A stretch of 64,000 nt of DNA. Origin: Isoetes taiwanensis (Eukaryota; Streptophyta; Lycopodiopsida; Isoetales; Isoetaceae). Position numbers and translations under genes: made by a program. The stretch covers positions 7,446,917-7,510,916 of the forward strand of contig JAJEKV010000041.1 in the NCBI GenBank assembly GCA_021234155.1, in the 5' to 3' direction. Numbering within the stretch: position 1 is the stretch's first letter; each line of letters opens with the position of its first letter. This document shows, one piece after another, positions 33,207 through 42,417 of this stretch. The notes below the pieces were generated by a model. That model saw only the letters and a list, made by a program, of their open reading frames with translations, was not told where the DNA came from and made no database searches.

Positions 33207-34268
33207 TTAATGTGCTGATCCCAGTACCTCTTTCAGATGAATAGTGTTGATGGGATTTGGGAGTGACAAACCTGAAGTTAATTCCTTTAGCCAATATGAA
33301 TTGGTACCTGCAGGTTCCAACACTTCACAGGGACCCTCCCAAAGATTCTCAAACTTACTGGCTGAATCCTCTCTTGATTTATTCCATTTCAGAACTAATT
33401 CTCCAGTCTTGAAGGTCCCTTGTATTTTATGAGCAGCTTTGAAAGCAGCCAAATCCTTGGCTTTTTTAAGCAAATTAGCATTCTCAGCTTCCATCCTATA
33501 TTCTTCTAAATGCAAAAGGGCATCCAGTCTTTCCTGCAAGGCATACTCAAAAGGCAAACACAACTTATGAGCTAACCTCAGAGATGGAAGCTCAAGCTCT
33601 ACTGGAAGCACAACTTCAATGCCATAAACCAAGTTAAAAGGGGTATGAGTGGTTGCTGCTTTGATAGTGACTCTATAAGCCCATAGGGCATCCACTAATT
33701 TAACATGCCAATCCTTTTGATTATCATCCACTGTTTTCTGCAAAATACCCTTCAAAACTTTGTTAGTAGCTTCTGCTTGACCATTACCTTGGGGATAGTA
33801 AGAGGAACTCTTGGTATGTTTGACTTTAAGAATGGTCAATAAATTAGCAATAACTTCATTCACAAAAGGAGTACCTCTATCAGAATGTAATTGTAGAGGA
33901 ATACCAAACCGTGCACAAATGTACTCATGCAAGAACTTTGCTGTTGTAAGGGCATTAGCCTGTCTCAAAGGAATTGCCTCTGCCCATTTGGTAAAATAAT
34001 CTGTAGCTACAATAATGTGCTGATGTTGCCCTGCAGAAGAGGGGTTAATAGGACCAATATAATCTAATCCCCAAATTTGGAAGGGTCCTGGAGAAATTAT
34101 GGGGTTTAGTGCAGCTGGGATAAGGATCCTCTTGCCAAATATTTGGCACTTGTGGCAAGATTTTATAGCAGTATAACAATCTTTAAATATTGTAGGCCAA
34201 TAGTATCGACACGAGAATTTTCTTGGCAGTAGTATCTCCAGCAAAATGGCCTCCACATATTCCTTCAT
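33207..34268 (-). pseudogene. E2 pol: integrase
   Basis: A 353-codon frame with the zinc-finger end SCHKCQIFGK, the catalytic core IWGLDYIGPINPSSAG (D), HSDRGTPFVNEV (D) and GNGQAEATNKVLKG (E), and the C-terminal WEGPCEVLEPAG module. One C replaces the usual F/Y in the GPY/F motif. No chromodomain. The frame is separated from the upstream zinc-domain residues by a small indel at 34205-34220 and from its natural end by an indel near 33232 (CTCTTTCAG against CTCTTCAG in E3). Confidence 0.9.
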
Positions 34269-34960
34269 GCATTTCTTTAATGATCAAGGCAGATTCTTCT
34301 TCATTGACACACCTCAATAATAGTCCATCCCTGTTGACTTTACATAAAACATCATTAATCATTTTGAACTGCCTACACTTTTCTTTAAATCTCCTTTGCT
34401 GGCTTGAGGTCAATCCTGAGGGCATCTCCTTGAATTGTAGAAAATTCTTTATAGGTAGCTGCCAATCCTGTTGGCCCTGCTCATCATCATCTGCCTGTAA
34501 ATAAGCTAAGGCATCCACAAAATCAACAACTTCCACTACATCCTCATGGTCAAAGAAAATATAAGGTAAATAGAGACTGGGACTTTTTACTTGATGTAAC
34601 TCTTTTATAGAAATATCAAAGGTTTGTAACTTGCAAGCCCACCTTTGAATTTTTGGTTTAGAGGTAGCCTTACCAAATAACAAACCTGTTGGGTTTTGCT
34701 TCATATAAACTTGAACTGAACTCTTCAATAATAAATGACCTTGTCTGTCAATGAGAAACATGAGAGCAAAGAACACTCTTCTCCATTACGGTGTATTTTT
34801 CTTGAGTTGAACTCCATTGTTTTTTGGCAAAAGCTATGGTGTGCTTGTCCTGAGAATAGCTAAGCCTATGGCCTTTTAGTAATAGTAATGTAGACCTCAA
34901 ATGGCTTGGCCAAATCTGGTTTTTTAGGAGAGTTGCTTCACAAATGGACTTTATAAGCAA
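34183..34960 (-). pseudogene. E2 pol: degenerate RNase H and integrase zinc domain
   Basis: From 34776 it reads FLIDRQGHLLLKSSVQVYMK, where YMK stands in place of the Asp-bearing motif of a working gypsy RNase H, then ACKLQTFDISIKELHQ, a linker and the H-H part of the integrase zinc domain (MHEGICGGHFAGDTTAKK). The upstream part 34780-34960 is out of frame at CATTACGGTG, where E1 has ATCTGGTG and E3 CATTCGGTG. These are the CTG-site differences suspected to be sequencing artefacts. Confidence 0.75.
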
Positions 34961-34961
34961 C

Positions 34962-36434
34962 TCAAAAGACTCTTGGCAACTGATGACCATGTGACAGAAC
35001 ATACTTACTCTCGATTTGGAAATCCCTGCCTATTCTTGTCAACTTAGAAATAGGACTTATAATGTGAGCAAAATTAGGAATATACATCCTAAGAAAACTA
35101 GTCATGCCAATAAAACTTTTGACCTGCTTCAGGTTTTTGGGGGGCACCAGTTTTTTGAGAGCTTCAACCTTTTCTTGTGCCACCTGTATACCATTGTTGG
35201 ATACCTCATGTCCCAAAAGTTGTCCTTTGGATGCAAAAAAAATACATTTCTTTGGATTAAGGTTGACTCCAGATTCCCTACACAAAGAACATATTTTTGC
35301 CAACAATTCCAAATGATTAGTAGAGTGAGATCCTAAACAAAGGTCATCCAAATAAACTCTGAATTCTTGAGAAGACACAGGCCTAAAAATAACATCCATG
35401 GCTCTCTGGAAAGTAGCAGGTGCATTCATTAGTCCAAAAGGCATTCTTTTCATTGCATAAGTTCCCCAAGGGGTAATAAAAGAGGTCTTGGGTTGGTCTT
35501 CTTCTTTAATACTAATCTGATTGAATCCTGAGAAGCCATCTAAAAATGAATACACCTCTTTACCTGCTACAGCATATAAGATTTCTTCTAAAAAGGGCAA
35601 AGGGTAACAATCTTTGATGGTAGCTTTGTTGAGGTCTCGATAGTCAATGCAAATTCTTAAAGCACCACTTTTCTTCTCCACAGGAACAATACAAGATACC
35701 CATTCTGGATTAATAATTTCAATAATAACACCTGCATCCAACATCTTATCCAATTCATCTTTAATTAGTCCCATTAGTGAAGCATTAATCCTTCTTAATT
35801 TTTGAAAAACAGGTTTACAACCTTCTTTAATCTTAATTTCAAATTGACATACATCAGGTTTGATACCTGATAGCTCTGAATAATCCCAAGCAAATACATC
35901 TTTCCTTTCTTCAAAAAACACTTGTATGTTCTCTTTGTTTTGATATTCAATCAAATCCCCCACAAACAAGGTTCGAGTCTTACCATTCTTAGTGATTACA
36001 ATCTCTTCAGTCTCCTTTTTTTCTGATGCATCAATGGTCAAAATAGGACAGAGTGCTTTTACCTCATTGTAATCAAGATCATCTTCAGGGATAGCTCCCT
36101 CAGTTAAGTGTGACATGAGAGTCTCCCTACACAAGGCATCAGCTTCAAAATTCTGTTCTCTGGGGATATGAGTGATTTCCCATGAAGCAAAGCTCGAGAG
36201 CACTCCCATTGCTTGATTCTTCAAGAGCTCCATATCTGCATTTTTTGTTTGATAGTCTCCTGAAACTTGTCTGCAGATTAATTGTGAATCACCATAAATG
36301 TGAATATTGGCAATATTCATAGATTTAGCTTCTTGGAGACCTGCAATCAAGGCTTTATATTCTGCCACATTAGAAGTGACTTGAGGAAAGATCCTTCCTA
36401 CTTTAGCTAAAAGTTTGTGAGAAGAGTCTTTCAA
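34962..36434 (-). CDS. E2 pol: archaeal-type RNase H followed by reverse transcriptase
   Basis: A 490-codon frame. The N-terminal 100 residues are an RNase H: PQVTSNVAEYKALIAGLQEA (Glu), NIHIYGDSQLICRQVSGDY (Asp) and HIPREQNFEADALC (last Asp). The first Asp lies just upstream in WFDGGISKK (about 36480), after a TGA at 36495-36497 where E1 has GGA. After a linker of about 90 residues comes RT with LRRINASLMGLIKDELDKML, IDYRDLNKATIKDCYPLP, FLDGFSGFNQ, PFGLMNAPATFQRAMDVIF and VYLDDLCLG, then LLGHEVSNNGIQVAQEKVEA and the thumb. All four acidic RNase H residues and the RT Asp pair are present. The frame ends in a short frameshift near 35000 (NVLSHGHQ) at a CTG-type difference. Confidence 0.9.
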   Translation of the reverse strand: MKDSSHKLLAKVGRIFPQVTSNVAEYKALIAGLQEAKSMNIANIHIYGDSQLICRQVSGDYQTKNADMELLKNQAMGVLSSFASWEITHIPREQNFEADALCRETLMSHLTEGAIPEDDLDYNEVKALCPILTIDASEKKETEEIVITKNGKTRTLFVGDLIEYQNKENIQVFFEERKDVFAWDYSELSGIKPDVCQFEIKIKEGCKPVFQKLRRINASLMGLIKDELDKMLDAGVIIEIINPEWVSCIVPVEKKSGALRICIDYRDLNKATIKDCYPLPFLEEILYAVAGKEVYSFLDGFSGFNQISIKEEDQPKTSFITPWGTYAMKRMPFGLMNAPATFQRAMDVIFRPVSSQEFRVYLDDLCLGSHSTNHLELLAKICSLCRESGVNLNPKKCIFFASKGQLLGHEVSNNGIQVAQEKVEALKKLVPPKNLKQVKSFIGMTSFLRMYIPNFAHIISPISKLTRIGRDFQIESKYVLSHGHQLPRVF

Positions 36435-36494
36435 AATAGCAGCAGATGATGCAACATTTAATTTTTTAGAGATACCTCCATCAAACCATAAGAA

Positions 36495-36809
36495 TCATGT
36501 TGGTCCTTGTATGCTGGGAGGTGCACTTTCCATAATAAGAGGAACCATTTCATATTTTCTTGGTTTTGTATTTTTTATCCTGTAAGATCCCAAAGGTTCT
36601 TCAATTAGCATTTCTTTAATAAAATGTACCTCTTCCTTGGAGTCATAGGAACCCTCTTGGTTATAAATTGTAGCAGTCTGAGAGCCATTGGAGATGGTAC
36701 ATCTCCCTTGAGACCAGACTGGCCTAGCATCCACAGTGGCTAACCATCTCCTCCCCAAAAGTAAGTCATAAATATCAGATTCATCTCCTATATCTTCAAA
36801 AGCCACCAC
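36495..36809 (-). pseudogene. E2 pol: protease C-terminal half and linker to RNase H
   Basis: Reads AFEDIGDESDIYDLLLGRRW, LATVDARPVWSQGRC and a linker ending in the TGA at 36495. It is out of frame with the upstream protease by a change at 36823-36842 (TTCTGGTTATGCCTTTCAGATAATGG against CTACAGTTATGCCTTCTGTATTAAC in E1). Confidence 0.8.
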
Positions 36810-36839
36810 AATAAAGTTAGCAGCTTCTGGTTATGCCTT

Positions 36840-38102
36840 TCAGATAATGGGCACTTTAGTCACCACACCAATAGGAGAAATCTTAGCATTATAAAAAGAT
36901 TTTAATAACATAGAAGCCTTCTTATCCACCTCAAAACCACACTTCTTCATAATATGATATGGCATGATATTTAGAGGAGAACCCCCATCAAGGAACACAT
37001 TAGAAAAGGTATACTCTCCTAAAGCAGCTGAACATGTGAATGCTCCAGGGTCTTCTTCATGCTGTGCTAGAATAAGGTCAGTGGCATCAGTAAAATTCAC
37101 ACAAGCATTTAATACCTCACTATTGGTTTGTTGAAGTACCCTTTTCCTGTAACTAGGTGCAATCTTTAATAAAGTAAAGAGATCCACACTCACCTTGGAA
37201 TTTTTAAGCAAAACATCAACCTCATCAAAGTCTTGATCTTTCTTACCATATTTTTGCTGAGGGGGTGGAGCTATGATCTGAGCAGGTGATTCCATTACAG
37301 GTGGCACAGGCCTGGCAGTAGAATGCCTACTTGGTTCAGCATGTACTTGAGCTTCATTCATGCTTCTAGTTTGCACCACCATAACTTCTTCAGATTTAGG
37401 AACTTCTGTAGCTTGAATAAACCTTATAGAGGTGCTTGGTTCAGCAAATCTCACAGGGGGTTTAGACTCTGGTCTCTTCTCTTTTTCCTGTTTAGCAAAA
37501 TATTCCTTAACAGCACACCTAGCATCAGTATGGCCAACCTCTTTACAAAAAGAACAAACAGGACATTCCTTTCCAAAATGGCCTTTTCTATTACATTTGG
37601 AGCACACTTGCCAATAGCATATTTCGGATGGGTGAGAATTCCTATTGCAATGAATACATTCAGGATAAGTTTTACCTGCTCTTGCAGCCTTGAGTTCAAC
37701 TAATTGTTTGGTTATTTCTGCTAAGGCTTCAGTAACCTTGGATAGGTCTGACTTGACCTCTGCAACTTGGGAATTGGCTTCCTCCTCTTTGGATTTCTTT
37801 TTTTCTTTTTGTATGGCATAAATTGGAATAGAAGGATGATGATCATAATGTGCATCAGTAGCATCAGGGTAAAACGGGTCAGGAGTATGATGAGAAGCAT
37901 AATGCTTATCAGGCAAAGTAGAGAGCATCTGGGTCAGATCAGTGGTTTTGGCAAAGACTTTGTAAATGGAATCAAACCCTTCAGCAGCTTGGATTTTGAG
38001 CAACTTTCTTTGGATATCTGGTCTTCTTTGCAGACCATTGATAAAGGCAGTAACTAAAAACAGAGTTGGGATGGTGACTTGTGCTTTTTGACACCTGCTC
38101 AT
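36840..38102 (-). CDS. E2 gag C-terminus, three zinc knuckles and protease N-terminal half
   Basis: A 420-codon frame. The gag tail (FLVTAFINGLQRRPDIQRKL) is followed by a Lys/Glu-rich stretch and three CCHC knuckles, each CX2CX4HX4C: CIHCNRNSHPSEIC, CSKCNRKGHFGKEC and CSFCKEVGHTDARC. A Pro-rich linker leads to the protease active site FLDGGSPLNIMPYHIMKKCG near 36950-37010. Gag and protease are thus one frame, so no gag-pro frameshift is used here. The frame joins the N-terminal gag (38110-38571) across one small indel at 38120-38130 (TCTTCGATT against TACTGATT in E1 and E3). Confidence 0.9.
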   Translation of the reverse strand: MSRCQKAQVTIPTLFLVTAFINGLQRRPDIQRKLLKIQAAEGFDSIYKVFAKTTDLTQMLSTLPDKHYASHHTPDPFYPDATDAHYDHHPSIPIYAIQKEKKKSKEEEANSQVAEVKSDLSKVTEALAEITKQLVELKAARAGKTYPECIHCNRNSHPSEICYWQVCSKCNRKGHFGKECPVCSFCKEVGHTDARCAVKEYFAKQEKEKRPESKPPVRFAEPSTSIRFIQATEVPKSEEVMVVQTRSMNEAQVHAEPSRHSTARPVPPVMESPAQIIAPPPQQKYGKKDQDFDEVDVLLKNSKVSVDLFTLLKIAPSYRKRVLQQTNSEVLNACVNFTDATDLILAQHEEDPGAFTCSAALGEYTFSNVFLDGGSPLNIMPYHIMKKCGFEVDKKASMLLKSFYNAKISPIGVVTKVPII

Positions 38103-38109
38103 GAATGTA

Positions 38110-38571
38110 CTAAACCTCTCCTTGTCTTCGATTCACACTTTCTCCTGCATGTATAGAAAAACCTTGCAGTTCATTAACCAAATCTTGTGGAGCAGCTAAC
38201 TTACCAAATCTATCCAGAAACTTCTTGACAAGTTCATCCCATGAAGTGGTACCCATTAACTTTTCATAAGTTAACCAAGCTCCAGCTTCACTCTCATCTT
38301 TGAAACATTTTTCAAATTCTGAAAGCTTGCATCCTTTCTTGAAACCATAATCCCTGTAATAGTCTTCAAATATTCTCAAAAAGTGGTTAGCACTCATGCT
38401 GGAATCAAAGGTAGGCAAGGGAACAGGGACATTCAACTCAAACTGGTATGGCATGTTTTGAAGTAAGCTAGTTGAGAAACTTGAAGGCAATGGCCTTTCT
38501 CTGCAATGATCTGATACATCAACATCTTCTAATGGTTCTGTTTCTGCTGGAAATTTTTGCTTTGGAGCCAT
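38110..38571 (-). CDS. E2 gag N-terminus
   Basis: Start codon at 38571 (MAPKQKFPAETEP), 42 bp inside the 5' LTR (LTR-B). An upstream in-frame TTG-led extension lies in the leader and is not needed. Contains PYQFELNVPVPLPTF and the gag core FLRIFEDYYRDYGFKKG, AGAWLTYEKLMGTTSWDELV and KKFLDRFGKLAAP. No signal peptide or membrane segment is seen. Confidence 0.9.
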   Translation of the reverse strand: MAPKQKFPAETEPLEDVDVSDHCRERPLPSSFSTSLLQNMPYQFELNVPVPLPTFDSSMSANHFLRIFEDYYRDYGFKKGCKLSEFEKCFKDESEAGAWLTYEKLMGTTSWDELVKKFLDRFGKLAAPQDLVNELQGFSIHAGESVNRRQGEV

Positions 38572-38591
38572 GAGTTCTGAGATCCAGGAAG

Positions 38592-38609
38592 ATCTCGGTA
38601 GAACCTCCA
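38592..38609 (-). promoter_or_regulatory. Primer-binding site, tRNA-Gln type (E2)
   Basis: The plus strand reads ATCTCGGTAGAACCTCCA, ending 3 bp (AAA) before LTR-B. This is the 3' end of a tRNA whose acceptor stem starts GGTTCTA, best fitting cytosolic tRNA-Gln from recalled tRNA sequences. Minus-strand DNA synthesis would start here. The same site in E3 is 47825-47842. Confidence 0.75.
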
Positions 38610-39854
38610 AAATGTTGACCCTAAACCTGGCTTAAAGGTCAACCACAAGGAACCAATTCAAGTTTTCACTCAAATTGGGGTTAGAACCTCCAGATCACTT
38701 GAGGTGATCAGTCTATGCAAGGAAATCCCAAAAACAAGTTCAAAAAGTTCGAGTTCTATACCTTTCCCATTTCCAAAAAATAGTACCTTTGCCAAAACAA
38801 ATGTGGTGTCGAGATGCAGATCAATTTTCTAAGTCAGATGCAATAGACTTGGTCAAAAAAGTGGTAATTAACCAACAGTAAAACCTCTGACCAAGTCAGA
38901 GACTTAATCTGTGAGTTATTCGAGCTCAAAGTGGGGTCAAATTTTGGTCAATAGAGGTCAAATGTAGAAAACAGTGATCAGAAATTGAGATTTGGAGTTG
39001 CCAATCATCTTTTTGAGAAATTCCAAAGTAGATAGGTTGCAATGATGCTAGGGAAGAGGGGCAATCAATCAAATCTTCATTTGGATGTGTAAAAGTATTT
39101 TTTGTGGCTAGATTTGGCAAAATACAGTCAAAACTGTCCAAACCCGAGAGCAACTTTTTTGAATTTGAGCTATACTTGGTATTTTTGAATGATTCCAACT
39201 CCTTTGGACTGCACAGGCTCTAAGGATAGATGGCAAGTGGTCCAAAGGAATAGAAATACACACTAGAATTTTCTGTAGAATATTTTGTAGCAAAAATTGT
39301 AGAATAATATATCAGAGATGGATTTGACAACTTGGCAATCGATTTGAATTGATATGGAGGTAAATATATCATGATAACAGAATATAAGGATGCTTCATAG
39401 CTTTAAATCACAGGAAAATAATCTTCTCAAGTCAATAAATAATTTTTGAAGGTAATGTCAACCAAATCTTGTGGATCCAGTTGAGGAGAGCTCAAGAACT
39501 TCAAGGATCATCCAGATCTTGCTCAGCAATGATCAATGTAGGATCTGAATACTTCTGGGCCTTCGAAAATGCTCTGATTGCGTTTCCCCTGTATATAGTT
39601 TTTTGGATTTCGGTGTCAGTGATTTCGAGTTAAATTATTGCTTAAGTTCTGGGATCCAAGAATAGATTGGTTGCAGGGAGAATGGAACCAAATCCGGCGT
39701 GATTCGAGCCAGAAACTTGGATTTAGGGTTCATGGCCGTATATTTTGGGGAATTTCCGCGATACGGTTCGCGTATTTCCCTTAAATATGCTGGGAATATT
39801 CCTGTATTTGGGATTTTAGGAAAGTTCTACCATGGTTCAAGCTTAAAGCTTATA

Positions 39855-41019
39855 GACCGACTGGTCTACAATCTCACCTGGATGCATTAGCATCTTTCTG
39901 TGAAGAGAAACAAATGAAAGTCAATTGGAGAAGACAAAAGTCATGATATTTGGCACAGTGCAACGTCCAGATTTCTGGTATAAAGGGGAGACGGTGCAGG
40001 TTGTGGAAGTTGTTAAATACTTGGGGCTGGAATTCAATTCAAATTACAGATGGGCAGAGTGCATTAAGAAGAGGATAGCAGGTGGAAAAGCAGCGCTGTA
40101 CGGAAAGTTGAGAAGATGCCAAAAAGTCTCACTTAACAATTGGGGATTGAGGAAGATGTTGTTTAAAATATTTGTTCAAACGGTTGTGTTGTATGGCGCA
40201 CCTATTTGGGGAGCTCTAATTTCTGAAAAACAGTGGCAGCAAGTTGAGAGTATCCTTAAAACATTCATACAAGAGGAACTTGGGATAAAGAAACAAACCC
40301 CTTATGCGATCATGTTGGCTGAAGTGGGCTTCATCCCTCTTGAGGCAGAAGCTCTCTGTATGACAATAAATTATGTAAATAGAGTGCAACAGATGGATGA
40401 TGACAGATTACCAAAGATGGCTTTACTTCAATCCGCACAAAAAGGTTGGTACAAAGAGGTGAAAGATTGGGTCTCCAAATGGGGGATTGATGACGCTGAC
40501 TGGCCAACAACAGAAATTGGAATTAGAGAACTTGTTCAAGAAAAAGTGCTAAACAAGATGTGGCATAATCCAGGATCAAGGATGAAGATATACAGAGAAG
40601 AAATAAATCCGATGGTGACATACACAAGCTCGGAATACTTAAATGCACACATATCAAGATACAACAGGCACCTGATAGCAAAGTACAGGACAAGTTCACA
40701 TCAATTAAGGGTAGAAACAGGAAGGTGGGAAAAGCTCCCCAGAGAAGACCGAGTTTGCACGGTTTGTGTAGATAAGGTTGAAGACGAGTCACATGTTTTT
40801 CTGCACTGCCCACTTTATTCAGACATAAGGAGACGATTTGGCATTGATTATCCAAACTTTTACACTCTACTCCAGATAGAACCTAACAGACTAAGCTGCT
40901 TCTTTAGAGAAATTGAAAACTTTAAACATTTACATGATTGACATTGTATGTTTCTTTGTCGCTCTATGACCTTTTAGGGTCCTAAAGAGCGTGATCAATA
41001 TATTTTCATTTTCATTTTC
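39855..41019 (+). mobile_element. 5'-truncated LINE inserted in LTR-B
   Basis: LTR-A reads AGCTTATATTATCTTGG without interruption. In LTR-B the sequence leaves after GCTTATA and returns at ATATTATCTTGG, giving a 3 bp (ATA) duplication. The insert ends in a TTTTCA-type simple repeat (CATTTTCATTTTCA), as many LINEs do instead of poly(A). It begins within RT, so only the last part of ORF2 was integrated, typical of aborted target-primed reverse transcription. Confidence 0.85.
39925..40941 (+). pseudogene. LINE ORF2 C-terminus: RT thumb region and zinc-binding tail
   Basis: Open for 338 codons but lacking its start. In-frame sequence from just past the RT catalytic box (LQSHLDALASFCEEKQMKVN) precedes it from about 39870, with a one-base loss near 39920 shifting into EKTKVMIFG. 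Recognisable LINE RT landmarks are VVKYLGLEFNSNYRW, KIFVQTVVLYGAPIWGAL and the ISEKQWQQVE region. A C-terminal Cys/His cluster CTVCVDKVEDESHVFLHC resembles the zinc-binding tails of LINE ORF2 proteins. No RNase H domain is seen. Confidence 0.85.
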
Positions 41020-41616
41020 ATATTATCTTGGAGTTTTATGCATGCTTTAGACCATGGTATCAAATACCCATAACCTAATTTGAAGTTATTAGGACCATGA
41101 GACCAATTTGAAGGAGTGGAGGGCCAACAAGGGTTTAACCATAAAATAGGGGGTGAGAAATAGAGATTGGCAATGGGGGCAATAAAGGCTCATGTGGATA
41201 GTGGAGATAGATGACAATAAGATATGGATGTAAAGAAAACAAGGTATGGAGTAAGTGTGTATGGCAAGGAAAAAGCAAATGTGGGGGGCAATGATGCAAA
41301 AGTGGCTAGGGAATATAAGAAGGGAAAAATGGCTAAACAAGGTGACAAGGGTGAAACCATAAAGGGGAATCTTCCAAACTCTAACTTCCAAACTTCGAGC
41401 AATATCTCATAACCCAGAATCTTCTAGAGCATATTCCTGACTAAGCATTTGACTTTGAATAAAATACCTTTTGTGAAGTTTGAACCTTGAGCATTGTTTG
41501 ACTTGAAGCATGAACATTTTTTGACCTCCATAACAATGTTGAGTGACAATAATCTTCCAAGCTTTGCCCTAGTCTTCTAAAATGAGTTGACCTAGTTTGA
41601 ACATATGGATCCTTCA

Positions 41617-42417
41617 TTAGCATGTTGCCCTTTGGGGGCAACATCTCGCCAAAACAAAAGAATGGCTGGTCCCCTCAGCCATAAAGGGTCTTCAATCTTG
41701 TACCAAGGTGCTTGAGTGAGAATCATGGTAGAGAGGGAGTGCGATGTGTAAGTGTTAATGGAGTAGAAATGAATGTTGTGGGGGGGAATGTGAATGGGAT
41801 ATGATATGTGAAAAAGAATGGGAATGAGTGTTAATATGATGGGAAAGTGATGGAAATGGAGTGTATGGGGGAGAAAAATGTGAAAATGTTGAAGTCTCGC
41901 CAAAACAAAAGAATATGTGTCTCCTTAATATCTTCAAGAGCAACTCTGCTAGGATGGTGAAGCTGAATTGCAGAGTGCTTCCTTACTGGGGAAATGAACA
42001 ACAAGAATAAGAGGTTTAGATGGATGGCGGGGGCTACTTATGGCAGATGAATAAAGATGGGAAAAAGGTTTTTGTCATGGAAACACACAAACTAGTTAGA
42101 CTTAATAACTTGCAACTCTGCTATGATGGTGAAGCTGAATTTGCAGAGTGCACATTTGGGGAGATAAAAATAAAAGAGCATGGCTGAATGGAGGGCAAGA
42201 CCACACTGAGACAGATGAATAAAGATGGATAAAGGGTGCTCCTGCAAATGACACTTGGCAGTTAATAAAAATCCTTGTCCTGAGACTATTTGATAGCTCA
42301 TCCTTCATACTGGCTAATCTGCAAACATAAACTTAATGAAGACATTAGTTCTAAATTTAAGACAAAGTGAAATCCAATCTATCTAACATCTAAATTTAAT
42401 TCTAACTTGTTTAAATT
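41617..42417 (-). other. E3 3' non-coding internal region
   Basis: Twin hairpins at 41622-41644 and 41661-41681, followed by the two-unit GCAACTCTGCTA repeat (near 41940 and 42113). Almost identical to 32385-33206. Confidence 0.6.

Larger units (their letters stand above)
38613..41616 (-). repeat. LTR-B (5' LTR of E2, 3' LTR of E3) with LINE insertion
   Basis: Starts TGTTGACC at 38613 and ends ATCCTTCA at 41616. The length of 3004 bp includes a 1165 bp LINE fragment (39855-41019). It has the empty site for the MITE of LTR-A and keeps the 85 bp segment that LTR-A lost. Confidence 0.9.

Noticed and set aside
33244-37700. Plus-strand frames opposite the gag-pol genes (for example 35016-35336 and 37323-37703)
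   Set aside because: They are antisense shadows of the strongly conserved minus-strand polyprotein with no domain of their own.
40523-40855. 110-codon minus frame inside the LINE
   Set aside because: Antisense of the LINE ORF2, no homology or start context.
39925-40941. Full LINE or stand-alone host gene
   Set aside because: The frame starts in mid-RT, is flanked by a short target duplication inside an LTR and ends with a simple-repeat tail, so it is a truncated insertion.
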